A stretch of 64,000 nucleotides of DNA from Vibrio hannami (GTDB lineage Bacteria > Pseudomonadota > Gammaproteobacteria > Enterobacterales > Vibrionaceae), in contig NZ_JARQZP010000003.1 of NCBI RefSeq assembly GCF_029589055.1, positions 1,240,001 to 1,304,000 of the forward strand, in the 5' to 3' direction. Of this stretch, positions 25,842 to 35,494 are shown one piece after another (position 1 is the stretch's first letter; each line of letters opens with the position of its first letter). Below the pieces are notes generated by a model, which was given only the letters and a program-made list of their open reading frames with translations, had not been told where the DNA came from and did not search any database. The translations under genes were made by a program, and so were the position numbers.

Positions 25842-26378
25842 TTGGCACTAAAACCGACGATTTTCAAATTTCGCATCTCTCTATCTGATATCAATCGAGA
25901 CTACTACGACTCACTGGCACTAACCGTTGCTCAACACCCTTCGGAAAACACATCACGCATGCTGGTTCGTGTACTAAGCTACTGCCTGAATGCTTCACCA
26001 GAACTTATGTTTACCAAAGGGCTCTCAACCGTTGACGAGCCTGATCTCTGGCAAAAGACACTTGATGATAAGATAAACACCTGGATAGAAGTTGGTGAGC
26101 CTGATTCAGAAAGGGTAAAGAAAGCAACAAGAATTGCAGACAAAGTAATTATCTACAGTTTTAATAGAAAGAGTGACATCTGGTGGCAACAAAATCAGAC
26201 TAAACTAGACTTTAGTAAGGTAAGTGTTTATCAGTTTACATCAGATGATATTCAACAGCTTAGCACTAATATATCCCGTACAATGGAGTTGTCTGTGATG
26301 ATAAGTGGTAGCTCGCTTTTTATTTCAACACCGGAAGGTGAGCATGAAATAGAAGTAGTGACATTAAAAGGGAAATAG
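25842..26378 (+). CDS. yaeQ: YaeQ family protein
   Basis: A 178-residue YaeQ (E. coli 181). Motifs include MALKPTIFKF, LTVAQHPSENTSRMLVRVLSYCL, FTKGLSTVDEPDLWQK, WIEVGEPDSERVKKA and WWQQNQTKLDFSKVSVY. YaeQ has a PD-(D/E)XK-nuclease-like fold with E-rich motifs, but its activity is not settled. TTG start at 25842 with AGGATCACCAC upstream. It is followed 2 bp later by an uncharacterised gene, so probably co-transcribed. Confidence 0.9.
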   Translation: MALKPTIFKFRISLSDINRDYYDSLALTVAQHPSENTSRMLVRVLSYCLNASPELMFTKGLSTVDEPDLWQKTLDDKINTWIEVGEPDSERVKKATRIADKVIIYSFNRKSDIWWQQNQTKLDFSKVSVYQFTSDDIQQLSTNISRTMELSVMISGSSLFISTPEGEHEIEVVTLKGK

Positions 26379-26380
26379 AC

Positions 26381-26944
26381 ATGTCGGAAATTATTGTTAG
26401 CAACCTAAAGCAACAGTTAGAAGTCGCCGGAGTTGATACCCTGCACCTCTCTACAAAAGAAGCGCAGCTTTTTGCAACAGCTGTAGAGAATAAAGCGGAT
26501 TTTTTCGATAAGCTGTGCGATGAAAAAGCCGATAAATCTCCCGTTATGTTGCTACTGGGACTTCTAACCAAGTCTCATATTGAAGCTGTTGCTAAGCTAG
26601 AGCCTCAGATTGATGCTATCAAGGGAATGAATGACGTATTTGCTGATACCGTTGGCCACCAGCAGGCACACAAGTTTGAAGCTGACGCCCTTATTGAACT
26701 ATCTCTTGTGACAAAACTCTGGTTAATGGTTCAGGGCTATCTGAACATGGATTTCAGCCTGGCCAATGACCACGCGCAGCAGAGTGCTGATATGTTAGCA
26801 AATGCACTAAACTCGGAGTCACAAGAGCTCCGAACCGAGCTTCTTGCTAGTTATTATCATGGTAAATCAAAACGAGAAGAAAACGCACCAACTACTACCA
26901 ATTGGCCGAAGAAGCTTTTAGATTGGCTAACAATAACCAGATAA
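26381..26944 (+). CDS. Uncharacterised 187-residue protein co-transcribed with yaeQ
   Basis: No family recognised. The protein is acidic, mostly helical, without signal peptide or membrane segment; it has a leucine-rich central stretch (PVMLLLGLLTKSHIEAVAKLEP) and a short basic end (KKLLDWLTITR). It begins 2 bp after yaeQ and ends 17 bp before the Gfo/Idh/MocA oxidoreductase, suggesting a three-gene unit. The region VGHQQAHKFEADALIELSLVTKLW could be a helix-hairpin. Function unknown. Confidence 0.7.
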   Translation: MSEIIVSNLKQQLEVAGVDTLHLSTKEAQLFATAVENKADFFDKLCDEKADKSPVMLLLGLLTKSHIEAVAKLEPQIDAIKGMNDVFADTVGHQQAHKFEADALIELSLVTKLWLMVQGYLNMDFSLANDHAQQSADMLANALNSESQELRTELLASYYHGKSKREENAPTTTNWPKKLLDWLTITR

Positions 26945-26961
26945 ATTAAAGCGAACTAAAT

Positions 26962-27945
26962 ATGATTAATCTTGCCGTAATAGGCACAAACTGGATTACA
27001 GAAAAATTTGTTGAAGCCGCACTGGAATCAGAATTATTTCAATTAGCCGGGATTTATTCCCGCGATAAAACCAACGCGCAACACTTTGCCACAGAACTCC
27101 AAAGTGAAGATTGTCGTTTTTATGACGAGCTTGAAACCCTCGCTAAAGATCCTTCGATCGACGCAATCTACATCGCCTCACCGAATAGCCTCCACTGTGA
27201 ACAGGCTTGTTTGATGATGTCGAACGGCAAGCACGTGATATGTGAAAAGCCAATTGCTTCAAACTTAGATGAAACAACCAGAATGTATCAAGCCGCGAAA
27301 ACCAACGGAGTTGTGCTGTTTGAGGCGTTCAAGACCGAGTTTCTTCCGAATTTTATTGAGTTAAAACGTAACCTTCCGGAAGTAGGCAGGCTTCGTAATG
27401 TGTATCTGAGCTATTGCCAGTACTCATCTCGTTATAAGAAGTACCTATCCGGACAAAATCCAAACACATTCAACCCTGATTTTTCCAATGGCTCGATCAT
27501 GGATATCGGTTACTACTGTGTTGCAACAGCGGTATCTCTGTTTGGCAAACCTGATTCGATTGTGTCTTCGGCTAAGCTGCTTGATTCTGGTGTAGATGCC
27601 CACGGCACAGCGGTGCTGACTTACGAAAACTTTGTGGTTACTATCCAGCACTCCAAAGTCTCAGATGGTGTGATCCCAAGTGAGATTCAGGGAGAAGACG
27701 GGGCAATTATCATAGACCACTTCTCTGAGTGCACTGGATTCATGATAAAGAAAAAAGGACGCGAGCACGATTTCATCTCTCTGGAACAAGCTGAAAACTC
27801 AATGCTCTATGAAGCGATTGAGTTTGCCGAGCAAATACAGACAGGAGAGATGCAAGACGCAGCTGTTCAGCGCTCTCTGGAAGTGTCTGAGGTCATTACA
27901 GAGATTCGTAAGCAGACAGGTGTCGTCTTTCCGGCAGACAAATGA
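26962..27945 (+). CDS. Gfo/Idh/MocA-family NAD(P)-dependent oxidoreductase
   Basis: A 327-residue protein: the Rossmann start VIGTNWITEKFVEAA, SIDAIYIASPNSLHCEQACLMMSNGKHVICEKPIASN (the family EKP motif), and the C-terminal substrate domain with GSIMDIGYYCV. The family oxidises or reduces sugars, inositols and biliverdin; this one resembles virulence-factor MviM-like or YjhC-type members, with no assigned substrate. RBS AAAGCG lies before the ATG. Convergent with the U32 gene, whose stop is one base away. Confidence 0.82.
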   Translation: MINLAVIGTNWITEKFVEAALESELFQLAGIYSRDKTNAQHFATELQSEDCRFYDELETLAKDPSIDAIYIASPNSLHCEQACLMMSNGKHVICEKPIASNLDETTRMYQAAKTNGVVLFEAFKTEFLPNFIELKRNLPEVGRLRNVYLSYCQYSSRYKKYLSGQNPNTFNPDFSNGSIMDIGYYCVATAVSLFGKPDSIVSSAKLLDSGVDAHGTAVLTYENFVVTIQHSKVSDGVIPSEIQGEDGAIIIDHFSECTGFMIKKKGREHDFISLEQAENSMLYEAIEFAEQIQTGEMQDAAVQRSLEVSEVITEIRKQTGVVFPADK

Positions 27946-27946
27946 T

Positions 27947-29938
27947 TTAGAGCCCCTTACGGTACTGAGAGTTTGCCGTTGGGTATACATGCCGTCGAAT
28001 ATTCTCGGCGGCATTTTCATCGCCACTCAGAAGCTGTTTGAAGCGGGTAATAAGCTCTTCGTTATTGATATCCACCTTAGTTTCTGTTTGGATATCCCTC
28101 AGGTCGATCATAAAGTCTGAGTACAGATCTTTCATATCAGTCACTATATCCGTATTCAGTTTGTGATACTGGCTATACAGGTGGTTGTAATCACCTTTCT
28201 GCTTATCCACGATATAAGGCGAATCTTTTAGATTGATGATAGACGTGTGCTTGCTACAGCGAGGTAAACAGCCTTTGTTGATACGCATCTTCTTACAGCC
28301 AGTGCTTTGCTGGAACAGGCACTGACGACTCACCATAATCGATGAAGGGTGATATAAGCTATAGAAAAGCCTGAAACCTTCAGGAGCAACAAGCTTCTTC
28401 ATTTGTGTCGCATTAATCTCGTTTGAGATAAATGCACCTGAGCAGTGAAACTCCTCTGTTAAAGCTTTTAACGCGAACGAGTTGGCAATATTGAGTTGTG
28501 GCCCGGCAATCCATGAAATACCTAATTCATTAACCGCCTCTACCAGACCAGTATTGTTCAATATAACCTGCTTAGGCTGAGCCAGTTTTAAAAATTCCAG
28601 TGCTGCGTCATAGTCTTGATCGATCAATATCGCAGGAAAAACCGCTGTCATTGAAGGGTTGGCAGCAAAACAGTTCATCATTGAATCTAAGAACCGAGAT
28701 AGGTTTGACGGCAGTTGGAAAAACAGATCAACGTCTTCTGCTTGTGGAATACTATCTGTATCAGAGATAAGTACAGACAAACGAGCTTGCTCCTGCTTAG
28801 GTTCACTAGCCCCTAGCAAAGTGCGCAGCACCCGGGTTTTATCTATTCCCTTTCTTGACAGGAATTCTTCACTGACGACTGGCGCGGTTGTATTCAACTC
28901 TGCGATTTTTCGCTCTGTTGTATCAATAATGCTAGTTTTAGCATCGTAGAGCTGCTGTTTAACTTCTTCTCTGGCTTGCGGGCTTGTATCTCCTTTGAGA
29001 GAGACAAAGTGATCCGTAGAGTGATCTCTAGGGTTTTCAATGAACATATCTTCACTGATGTCCCCCTTCAGGTACCCATCTGAGAAGTCGCGATTGTATA
29101 CAGTATAAAGCTCTGAACGGTCTTCAGATAATTCCTCAGAATTACAATAACGATCGACCTGATTTCGCCAGTTGTTCACTGTTGTATAAACGTAGTGTGA
29201 ACCTTTTATCCTGCCTTCAATTTTGAGTGAGTAAACTCCAGCATCCGCGAGTGCCTCCAGATCGAGATAAGCAGAGTTATCTTTCATATTCAGCGGGTAA
29301 CGAGAACCGGTTTCTGTAATCTGATACTCATCTCTACATGGCTGACTGCATCGTCCACGGTTGCCAGATGCCCCATTTCGAACTGAGCTTACATAGCACA
29401 ACCCAGAGAAACCTATGCAATATGAACCATGTACAAATACTTCCATCAATACATTTAGCTTTTTACCAAATGTCGCCAGGCGTTTTATCTCCGGCTGGCT
29501 GAGCTCACGAGACAAGTTAACTCTGCTAACACCAAACTTATGCAGGAACTTTATCTGGCCTTCGTTGTGGGTGTTCATCTGAGTCGAAGCATGCATATCA
29601 AGCTGAGGATAGAACTGCTTGATGATATAAGCCAAACCAAGATCCTGAACAATCACGCCATCGATTTCGGTATTCAGCAAGCGGTTTAGCATTGCAATAA
29701 CAGCTGCTATTTCTGGCTCTAAAATCATGATGTTGAGCGTAACGAATATCTTGCACTCGTGCTGATGAGCAAGATTCACGACTTCATTAAGCTGATCCAT
29801 GGACAAGTTAGTCGCGCGATTTCTGGCGTTAAACCTATCCAGACCACAATAAACAGCGTCCGCACCTGCGACAATCGCTGCTTTTATTGAGTCTGCATCG
29901 CCACCGGGCGCGAGTATTTCAAATTTACTGGTATCCAT
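27947..29938 (-). CDS. Peptidase U32 family protein (RlhA/collagenase-like)
   Basis: A 663-residue protein with the U32 hallmarks: EILAPGGDADSIKAAIVAGADAVYCGLDRFNAR, a Met/His-rich MDMHASTQM-like strand (LDMHASTQMNTHN), EVFVHGSYCIGFSGLCYVSS and four cysteines in GNRGRCSQPCRDEY, and LEALADAGVYSLKIEGR. E. coli members (RlhA, TrhP, UbiU/V) hydroxylate RNA or ubiquinone precursors; some carry Fe-S clusters through such cysteines. The C-terminal half has additional Cys residues (CKKMRINKGCLPRC), fitting an Fe-S cluster. Length is similar to RlhA (653). Precise substrate uncertain. Confidence 0.82.
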   Translation of the reverse strand: MDTSKFEILAPGGDADSIKAAIVAGADAVYCGLDRFNARNRATNLSMDQLNEVVNLAHQHECKIFVTLNIMILEPEIAAVIAMLNRLLNTEIDGVIVQDLGLAYIIKQFYPQLDMHASTQMNTHNEGQIKFLHKFGVSRVNLSRELSQPEIKRLATFGKKLNVLMEVFVHGSYCIGFSGLCYVSSVRNGASGNRGRCSQPCRDEYQITETGSRYPLNMKDNSAYLDLEALADAGVYSLKIEGRIKGSHYVYTTVNNWRNQVDRYCNSEELSEDRSELYTVYNRDFSDGYLKGDISEDMFIENPRDHSTDHFVSLKGDTSPQAREEVKQQLYDAKTSIIDTTERKIAELNTTAPVVSEEFLSRKGIDKTRVLRTLLGASEPKQEQARLSVLISDTDSIPQAEDVDLFFQLPSNLSRFLDSMMNCFAANPSMTAVFPAILIDQDYDAALEFLKLAQPKQVILNNTGLVEAVNELGISWIAGPQLNIANSFALKALTEEFHCSGAFISNEINATQMKKLVAPEGFRLFYSLYHPSSIMVSRQCLFQQSTGCKKMRINKGCLPRCSKHTSIINLKDSPYIVDKQKGDYNHLYSQYHKLNTDIVTDMKDLYSDFMIDLRDIQTETKVDINNEELITRFKQLLSGDENAAENIRRHVYPTANSQYRKGL

Positions 29939-30021
29939 GATTCATGCTCATCAAAAAATTGAGGCACGTATTCTATACTCTAGTGACTCTCCGTTAAAGT
30001 ATAAGAACAAAGAGCGCCACG

Positions 30022-31601
30022 CTATCTCCGCCCTCTTTCTGGTGGTTCAGGAATTTCAGAAGCGTCTAAATATCCATCATTGTTTATGTCGAAGCGGTCA
30101 AAGTCCCTGGCAATTGGTCCTTTAGCTTCGCTTTTAGAGAGCTTACCATCACCGTTTCTATCCATTTTCGAAATCAGATCTGACGAAGAATGCTTTCCAG
30201 AAGGCATCTCTCTTTTAACGCCCATATCGGGCAGAGAACTGGATTTACGATTTGGCTTAGACGATGTTCTGGTTTCTTTGCCTGTAAGTGTATAGACCTT
30301 TGACTCTCTGGTTTGAGGTTGTGGATTTTGTACAAAATGGGTGTTTGAGTCCGTTACACACCTGGCATAGTTCTGAGTTCGAACCGCATCCCCTTGTGGG
30401 CCGTGGCCTTGTGAGTAGTCTTTTCCATCGCTCACTTTCGGGTCACTGCGCTGCGACCCTGCGCCATGAACATCCATCCAACTATTACCCATGTAACCAA
30501 GTGAGCGCCCAAAAGCAATATAGACAGCATTTTTAGAATTATTGAGATTTTGGTGAGTAGTACTGCTCCAATAATTTGCATAATCCAGCTTCCCGGCTTC
30601 GTTTACGATTGATGTTGTTGTGAATAGAGGATCGATAGCTGCGCTGTTAGAAGTGTCAGGAGATTTTGTATAATTAACTATCGACTGTAGCTCTTTAGCG
30701 TTAGGTAAGCGCCAATTTGATCGGCCTGCCAGATTTAGATTTTCACAATAAGAAAGCGCCGTAGGCCAATCCATACTCATTTCACTGTCATTTTGCTGCC
30801 ATGTCAGCCCCGTTGCCTTATCTGTAATGGTGCCGTTTCCGTTATCCTTGTAATCATTGATACCGTAGTCCGTATTGCCACGAACTACTAAGACATAAAA
30901 CGTCTTATCTCCTCCCCTCGGTGAACTTGTTCCATATCCCTTAATTCTTCCGTCAATAAAGTTGACTCCAAATACGGTTTCATCACCTTTCATTGTAGTG
31001 GAAACATACTTGGTACTGCTGACATATTGCGAGTCAATCAGGCGCTCTCCGGCTTCTGTATCGCCGGAGTTAAACCCAAAGTATTGGTGGTTGATAAAAG
31101 GCATAATTGACACATTACCCTTTTTACCAGCAATACCACTTGGATCCTGGCCATCAAACATCATCAAAGAATAGAGCTCTTTTATCGTGGGTAGTCGCCA
31201 GTCGCTATAGCCCGCTAGCTCTAGGGTTCTGGCATAAGCAAGAGCATCACCATAGTTAAGCTTATCGGCGGCAGTAATCTTGCCATCACTATTGATATCA
31301 ATGGTTTGAGCCCAAACTAATTGAGTAATGTTGTCGGTAACCGTGCCATTTTGGTTGTCGGAATAACTCGGCTGAAACCCCAAATATTGCGAATCCTGCC
31401 CATAAGTTTCACCTCCGGGAACCGGACAACTGGAAAGAGTATCTTTTAAACCAAGACATCGGGTCTGGTTTGTGTCTATCACCGGATAAGATAGATTTTG
31501 AGGTTGCAGTGCGGCCTGCACAGAGGCAGCAAACGAGAAAGCCGTTAGCATATAAGCCAACGGTTTAAATAATTTTGAAAAAAAGAATTGCTGGATTTCA
31601 T
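30022..31601 (-). CDS. Secreted DUF1566 (Lcl) protein with C-terminal EF-hands; signal peptide frame-shifted by one base
   Basis: The mature region carries two Lcl/DUF1566 domains (YSDWRLPTIKELYSLM and RSNWRLPNAKELQSIV, each with NGTVTD/NGTITD entry strands), a dockerin-like calcium loop DINSDGKITAADK, and two EF-hands at the C-terminus (DRNGDGKLSKSE, DINNDGYLDASE). As given, the frame lacks a proper start (TTG 31560). Adding one T to the seven-base T run (A run 31578-31584) joins it to ATG 31601, giving MKSSNSFFSKLFKPL and a full Sec signal ending SVQA, with AGGGGGTGAT upstream. Homopolymer undercall is likely. DUF1566 proteins are surface or adhesin-like lectins; the role here is unknown. 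Confidence 0.82.
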
Positions 31602-31681
31602 ATCACCCCCTGCATAAGTTCTATTTTAGATTACTCAGACAATAAGCAGAAAGTATGCAGAGAGTGTGAAGAAGAAAGGGA

Positions 31682-32716
31682 TTACTCCTCCGGGTCTGGT
31701 TTTTTAGTCTTAATCAAGGTAGAAGCGACAGCAAATGAAACTGCTGCAGAAGAGACAACAGCCAGTAACACTCCAAACATTGATGACTGTGGTGCCATTA
31801 GCATTACGGCAAAGATAGAACCTGGCGAAGCGGGGCTAACTAAACCGGCATCAAAGAAACTAAGAACAAAAACGCCCGTCATACCACCAGCAATAAGCGC
31901 AAGTATCATCCTTGGGTACATAAATACATAGGGGAAGTAAACCTCATGTATCCCACCGAAGAAATGAATAACGGCGGCCCCTGCACCGCTTCTCTGCATG
32001 GTTCGCTGTCCAAACACGATATAGGCTAGCAACATACCTATGCCTGGCCCTGGATTGGCTTCGATAAGAAAGAATATCGATTTGCCTTCTTCTACCGATT
32101 GCTGGATACCTAGTGGAGAGAAGATACCGTGGTTAATAGCATTGTTTAGGAACATCACTTTTGCTGGCTCAACAAAGATTGAAGTCAGAGGTAGTAACCC
32201 CATTTCAATCAAGAACTTGAGTGACATTGTGATAAAGCCAGCGATAATAGCAATAAACGGCCCAACCAGATAGAAAGCGAATATGGTACATAAAAGGCCA
32301 ACCACTCCGGCGGTAAGGTTGTTGACCAACATTTCAAAGCCACTTTTGATTTTGCCTTCAAGTAGCTTATCAACCTGTTTAATCGCATAACCACCAGCAG
32401 GGCCAACGACCATAGCACCGAGGAACATCGGTATATCAGTACCAACGATCGCCCCCATGGTTGTTGCTGCTCCTACGATAGCACCGCGCTCTCCACCAAC
32501 CAACTTTCCTCCAGAATAGCCAATAAGTAATGGAAGTAAATAGATGATCATAGGATCGACGAGCTGAGCTAATGCTTCATTTGGAAGCCAGCCTTGATCC
32601 TGGAACAGAGCAGCAATAAAGCCCCAAATAATAAAAGCACCTATATTAGGCAAGAACATGTTTGTTAAAAATCGACCAAAGCTCTGAACTTTAAGCTTGA
32701 TAGAAGGACTTAGCAT
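31682..32716 (-). CDS. Stand-alone mannitol-type PTS EIIC permease lacking IIB and IIA
   Basis: A 344-residue membrane protein homologous over its whole length to the IIC domain of the MtlA encoded just to the right (LKVQSFGRFL, PNIGAFIIWGFI, GIFSPLGIQQSVEEGKSIFFLIEANPGPG, SPASPGSIFAV). It stops where MtlA's IIC ends, with a charged tail (KTKKPDPEE) and no IIB cysteine domain following; the downstream DNA does not encode IIB in another frame. It must borrow phosphorylating domains, perhaps from MtlA, or act as a sensor or as a channel for another polyol. It is divergent from mtlA over 790 bp. Confidence 0.85.
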   Translation of the reverse strand: MLSPSIKLKVQSFGRFLTNMFLPNIGAFIIWGFIAALFQDQGWLPNEALAQLVDPMIIYLLPLLIGYSGGKLVGGERGAIVGAATTMGAIVGTDIPMFLGAMVVGPAGGYAIKQVDKLLEGKIKSGFEMLVNNLTAGVVGLLCTIFAFYLVGPFIAIIAGFITMSLKFLIEMGLLPLTSIFVEPAKVMFLNNAINHGIFSPLGIQQSVEEGKSIFFLIEANPGPGIGMLLAYIVFGQRTMQRSGAGAAVIHFFGGIHEVYFPYVFMYPRMILALIAGGMTGVFVLSFFDAGLVSPASPGSIFAVMLMAPQSSMFGVLLAVVSSAAVSFAVASTLIKTKKPDPEE

Positions 32717-33148
32717 ATTTATGTCTCTTCCTTGTATACCTTAAGACTGATAATTATTGTAGATGTAACTACTTGTAATTAATATCGACCAGATCGTTAA
32801 TATGAGTACTCACGCACCCTTCTCCTAATTTTCTCCATATTTACTCCTTATTTAAGTACTAACTTTGTACCCGAGTGAAAGCCCAACCATTTCACTCACT
32901 TTTCATTTTGAATAGACACTCTATTTGCGTTTAGCGCCATAGCCAGCTTGTGAGCACTTCCCTTTATTTCACAAGATTGGTATGGCGTTTTTTTGCCCCT
33001 TAGCACCTCATTTAATAATACAATTAAAGCAGCGCTATTCCAAACTTCGTCAATATGCCTAGCGTGATCTATGTCACTATTGTAATTTAATTACAGAAAC
33101 AGCCTCTAAATCATGCCTTATTTATTTCACACTATAAAATAAATAAAA

Positions 33149-33382
33149 CATAGTGATTTCGATCACATTATTATTTTGTAAAATTTATTGTCTTTGCGTT
33201 TATGTGACAATGATCACCATAAGAATACAATTTAATCGATTCCATTCTGTGATATCAAGCGCTTTATTTTTGTTGACATTTTGATTTTATACAATTTGTA
33301 ATAAATTAACCTGTCATTTATGTGACACGGATCACTTTAAAATACCAGGCCAATATTAATTAAGGTGATAAATGTCACATTA
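33149..33382. promoter_or_regulatory. mtlA: Cluster of four CRP-like sites upstream of mtlA
   Basis: Four palindromes resemble TGTGA-N6-TCACA: AGTGATTTCGATCACA (33152-33167), TGTGACAATGATCACC (33203-33218), TGTGACACGGATCACT (33321-33336) and GGTGATAAATGTCACA (33364-33379). Multiple CRP sites are consistent with glucose repression of mannitol uptake. The two distal sites could serve the divergent IIC gene as well. Confidence 0.7.
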
Positions 33383-33398
33383 AAGCTCCAGCTCGTGC

Positions 33399-33489
33399 GT
33401 TCTGAAAATGATGTGTTAGATTGAAATTGTACTAATTAATCAGCGAGCCAAATAACTCGCAATACATCAACTAAACACAATTTCAGAAC
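33399..33489 (+). promoter_or_regulatory. mtlA: mtlA leader with two mutually exclusive pairings
   Basis: GTTCTGAAA (33399-33407) can pair with TTTCAGAAC (33481-33489), while GAAATTGT (33423-33430) can pair with ACAATTTC (33477-33484). The right arms overlap, so only one pairing can form at a time, 18-24 bp before the mtlA start. A short GCGAG/CTCGC hairpin (33443-33460) lies between. This could affect translation initiation or be the target of an antisense RNA. Confidence 0.45.
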
Positions 33490-33507
33490 ATCGAACGGGG
33501 TACTCTT

Positions 33508-35397
33508 ATGCTAACACCTGGAGCGAAGGTCAAAGTCCAAAGCTTTGGTCGTTTTCTATCAAACATGGTAATGCCAAACATCGGCGCATTCATTGCGTGG
33601 GGTTTCATTACTGCACTATTCATCCCAACTGGCTGGCTACCAAATGAAACACTAGCAAGCATGGTTGGCCCAATGATCAAATTCCTGCTTCCACTACTTA
33701 TCGGTTACACCGGTGGTAAAATGGTTGGCGGCGACCGCGGTGCGGTTGTAGGTGCTATCACAACAATGGGTGTTATCGTTGGTACGGACATCCCAATGTT
33801 TATGGGAGCAATGATTGTTGGTCCTGCTGGTGGCTGGGCAATCAAGAAATTTGACGAAGCAGTTCACGGTAAAGTGAAGAGCGGCTTCGAAATGCTAGTT
33901 AACAACTTCTCTGCCGGTATCATCGGTATGATCTGTGCGATCATCGCATACGTAGTTGTTGGCCCAGCAGTAAAAGTACTGTCTAACGGTTTAGCAGCAG
34001 GCGTAAACGTTCTAGTTGAAACAGGCATCCTTCCTCTAACATCACTTTTTGTAGAGCCTGCGAAAATCCTGTTCCTGAACAACGCAATCAACCACGGTAT
34101 CTTCTCTCCACTGGGTATCCAGCAGTCTGAAGAGCTTGGTAAATCTATCTTCTTCCTAATCGAAGCAAACCCAGGTCCTGGTTTAGGTCTTCTACTTGCT
34201 TACATGATGTTTGGTAAAGGTAACGCTAAGCAGTCAGCACCTGGCGCAGCGATCATCCACTTCCTGGGCGGTATCCACGAAATTTACTTCCCATACGTAC
34301 TTATGAACCCACGCCTAATCCTTGCAATGATTGCTGGTGGCGCGACTGGTGTAGCTGTAAACGTAATGTTTGATGCAGGTCTTGTATCTCCAGCATCACC
34401 TGGTTCTATCTTCGCAGTATTACTGATGACTCCTAAAGCAGCATTTGTCGGTGTAATCCTATCGGTAATCGCATCTGCAGCAGTAACCTTCTTCGTAGCT
34501 TCTCTACTGATGAAGACTCAGAAACAAACTGACGACGAAGAAGATTCTCTAGAAGCGGCTTCAGCTCAAATGGCTGACATGAAAGCAAGCTCTAAAGGTG
34601 CTGCGGCAGCTTCAGAAGCAGCAGTAGACATGGGTGCGGTTAAGAAAATAATCGTAGCGTGTGACGCTGGTATGGGTTCAAGCGCAATGGGTGCAAGCCT
34701 TCTTCGTAAGAAAGTAGACGCTGCTAACCTTGGTATTGAAGTAACTAACCTTGCAATCAACAACCTTCCAGGTGACGTAGATATCGTTGTTACACACCAG
34801 GATCTAACTGACCGTGCACGTCAACACGCAGGGCAAGCAAAGCACATCTCATTATCTAACTTCCTGGATAATGCGCTGTACGACAATCTTGTTGCTGAGC
34901 TGGTATCTGCAAAAAAGCCTGATGCACCAGTAGACGCAACCGTAAGCTCTAGCGACGAGGAAAAAACGCTAAAGCTTTCTAATGAGAACATCTTTCTAGG
35001 AATGAAAGCTGAAACCAAGGAAGAGGTAATCAGGTTTGCTGGTGAACAGCTTGTAAAGCTTGGAAATGTAGCTCCAGAGTATGTTGAAGGCATGCTAGCT
35101 CGTGAAGAACTTGTTTCAACTTACTTAGGTGAATCAATCGCTGTTCCACACGGCACGATTGAAGCCAAACAATATGTTCAAAAGACGGGTATCGTTTTCT
35201 GTCAGTTCCCTGAAGGCGTTCAGTGGGGTGAAGACGAAGACGATGTAGCGAAGATGGTAATCGGTATCGCTGCACAAGGTGACGAACATATTCAGGTAAT
35301 CACCGCAATAACGAATTCACTTGATGATGAAGAGGCGGTTAACTGTTTGCAGACAACATCGAATCCGGAAGATGTGCTGCGAATCCTAAACAGCTAA
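33508..35397 (+). CDS. mtlA: Mannitol-specific PTS enzyme IICBA (MtlA)
   Basis: A 629-residue three-domain transporter: membrane IIC (about 1-340; LNNAINHGIFSPLGIQQSEE, GGIHEIYFPYVL), IIB (about 375-470; KKIIVACDAGMGSSAMGASLLRKK with the phosphocysteine) and IIA (about 490-629; phospho-histidine in ESIAVPHGTIEAK). It imports mannitol and releases mannitol-1-phosphate. The first gene of mtlA-mtlD-mtlR. Codon use is strongly biased, as expected for a high-expression gene. Confidence 0.97.
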   Translation: MLTPGAKVKVQSFGRFLSNMVMPNIGAFIAWGFITALFIPTGWLPNETLASMVGPMIKFLLPLLIGYTGGKMVGGDRGAVVGAITTMGVIVGTDIPMFMGAMIVGPAGGWAIKKFDEAVHGKVKSGFEMLVNNFSAGIIGMICAIIAYVVVGPAVKVLSNGLAAGVNVLVETGILPLTSLFVEPAKILFLNNAINHGIFSPLGIQQSEELGKSIFFLIEANPGPGLGLLLAYMMFGKGNAKQSAPGAAIIHFLGGIHEIYFPYVLMNPRLILAMIAGGATGVAVNVMFDAGLVSPASPGSIFAVLLMTPKAAFVGVILSVIASAAVTFFVASLLMKTQKQTDDEEDSLEAASAQMADMKASSKGAAAASEAAVDMGAVKKIIVACDAGMGSSAMGASLLRKKVDAANLGIEVTNLAINNLPGDVDIVVTHQDLTDRARQHAGQAKHISLSNFLDNALYDNLVAELVSAKKPDAPVDATVSSSDEEKTLKLSNENIFLGMKAETKEEVIRFAGEQLVKLGNVAPEYVEGMLAREELVSTYLGESIAVPHGTIEAKQYVQKTGIVFCQFPEGVQWGEDEDDVAKMVIGIAAQGDEHIQVITAITNSLDDEEAVNCLQTTSNPEDVLRILNS

Positions 35398-35435
35398 TCA
35401 ACTGATTAGTTCATCATAGCTCCTTAAGTGAATAA

Positions 35436-35471
35436 GGTCAGTTCCTCCCCCATGTCGGCTGACCTTTTTTT
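35436..35471 (+). terminator. Hairpin with T tract between mtlA and mtlD
   Basis: GGTCAG (35436-35441) pairs with CTGACC (35459-35464), followed by seven Ts. It lies between co-directional operon genes, so it probably reduces rather than abolishes readthrough into mtlD, lowering enzyme relative to transporter. Confidence 0.65.
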
Positions 35472-35494
35472 AAAATTTTTGTAGGAAAAAACTC

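Larger units (their letters stand above)
32717..33507. other. 791-bp divergent regulatory region between the IIC paralogue and mtlA
   Basis: No gene is visible. The left part (32717-33130) is AT-rich with no assigned element. The right part holds four CRP-like palindromes and the structured mtlA leader, both listed separately. In V. cholerae an antisense small RNA (MtlS) arises upstream of mtlA; an equivalent here is expected but not proved from sequence. Confidence 0.6.
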
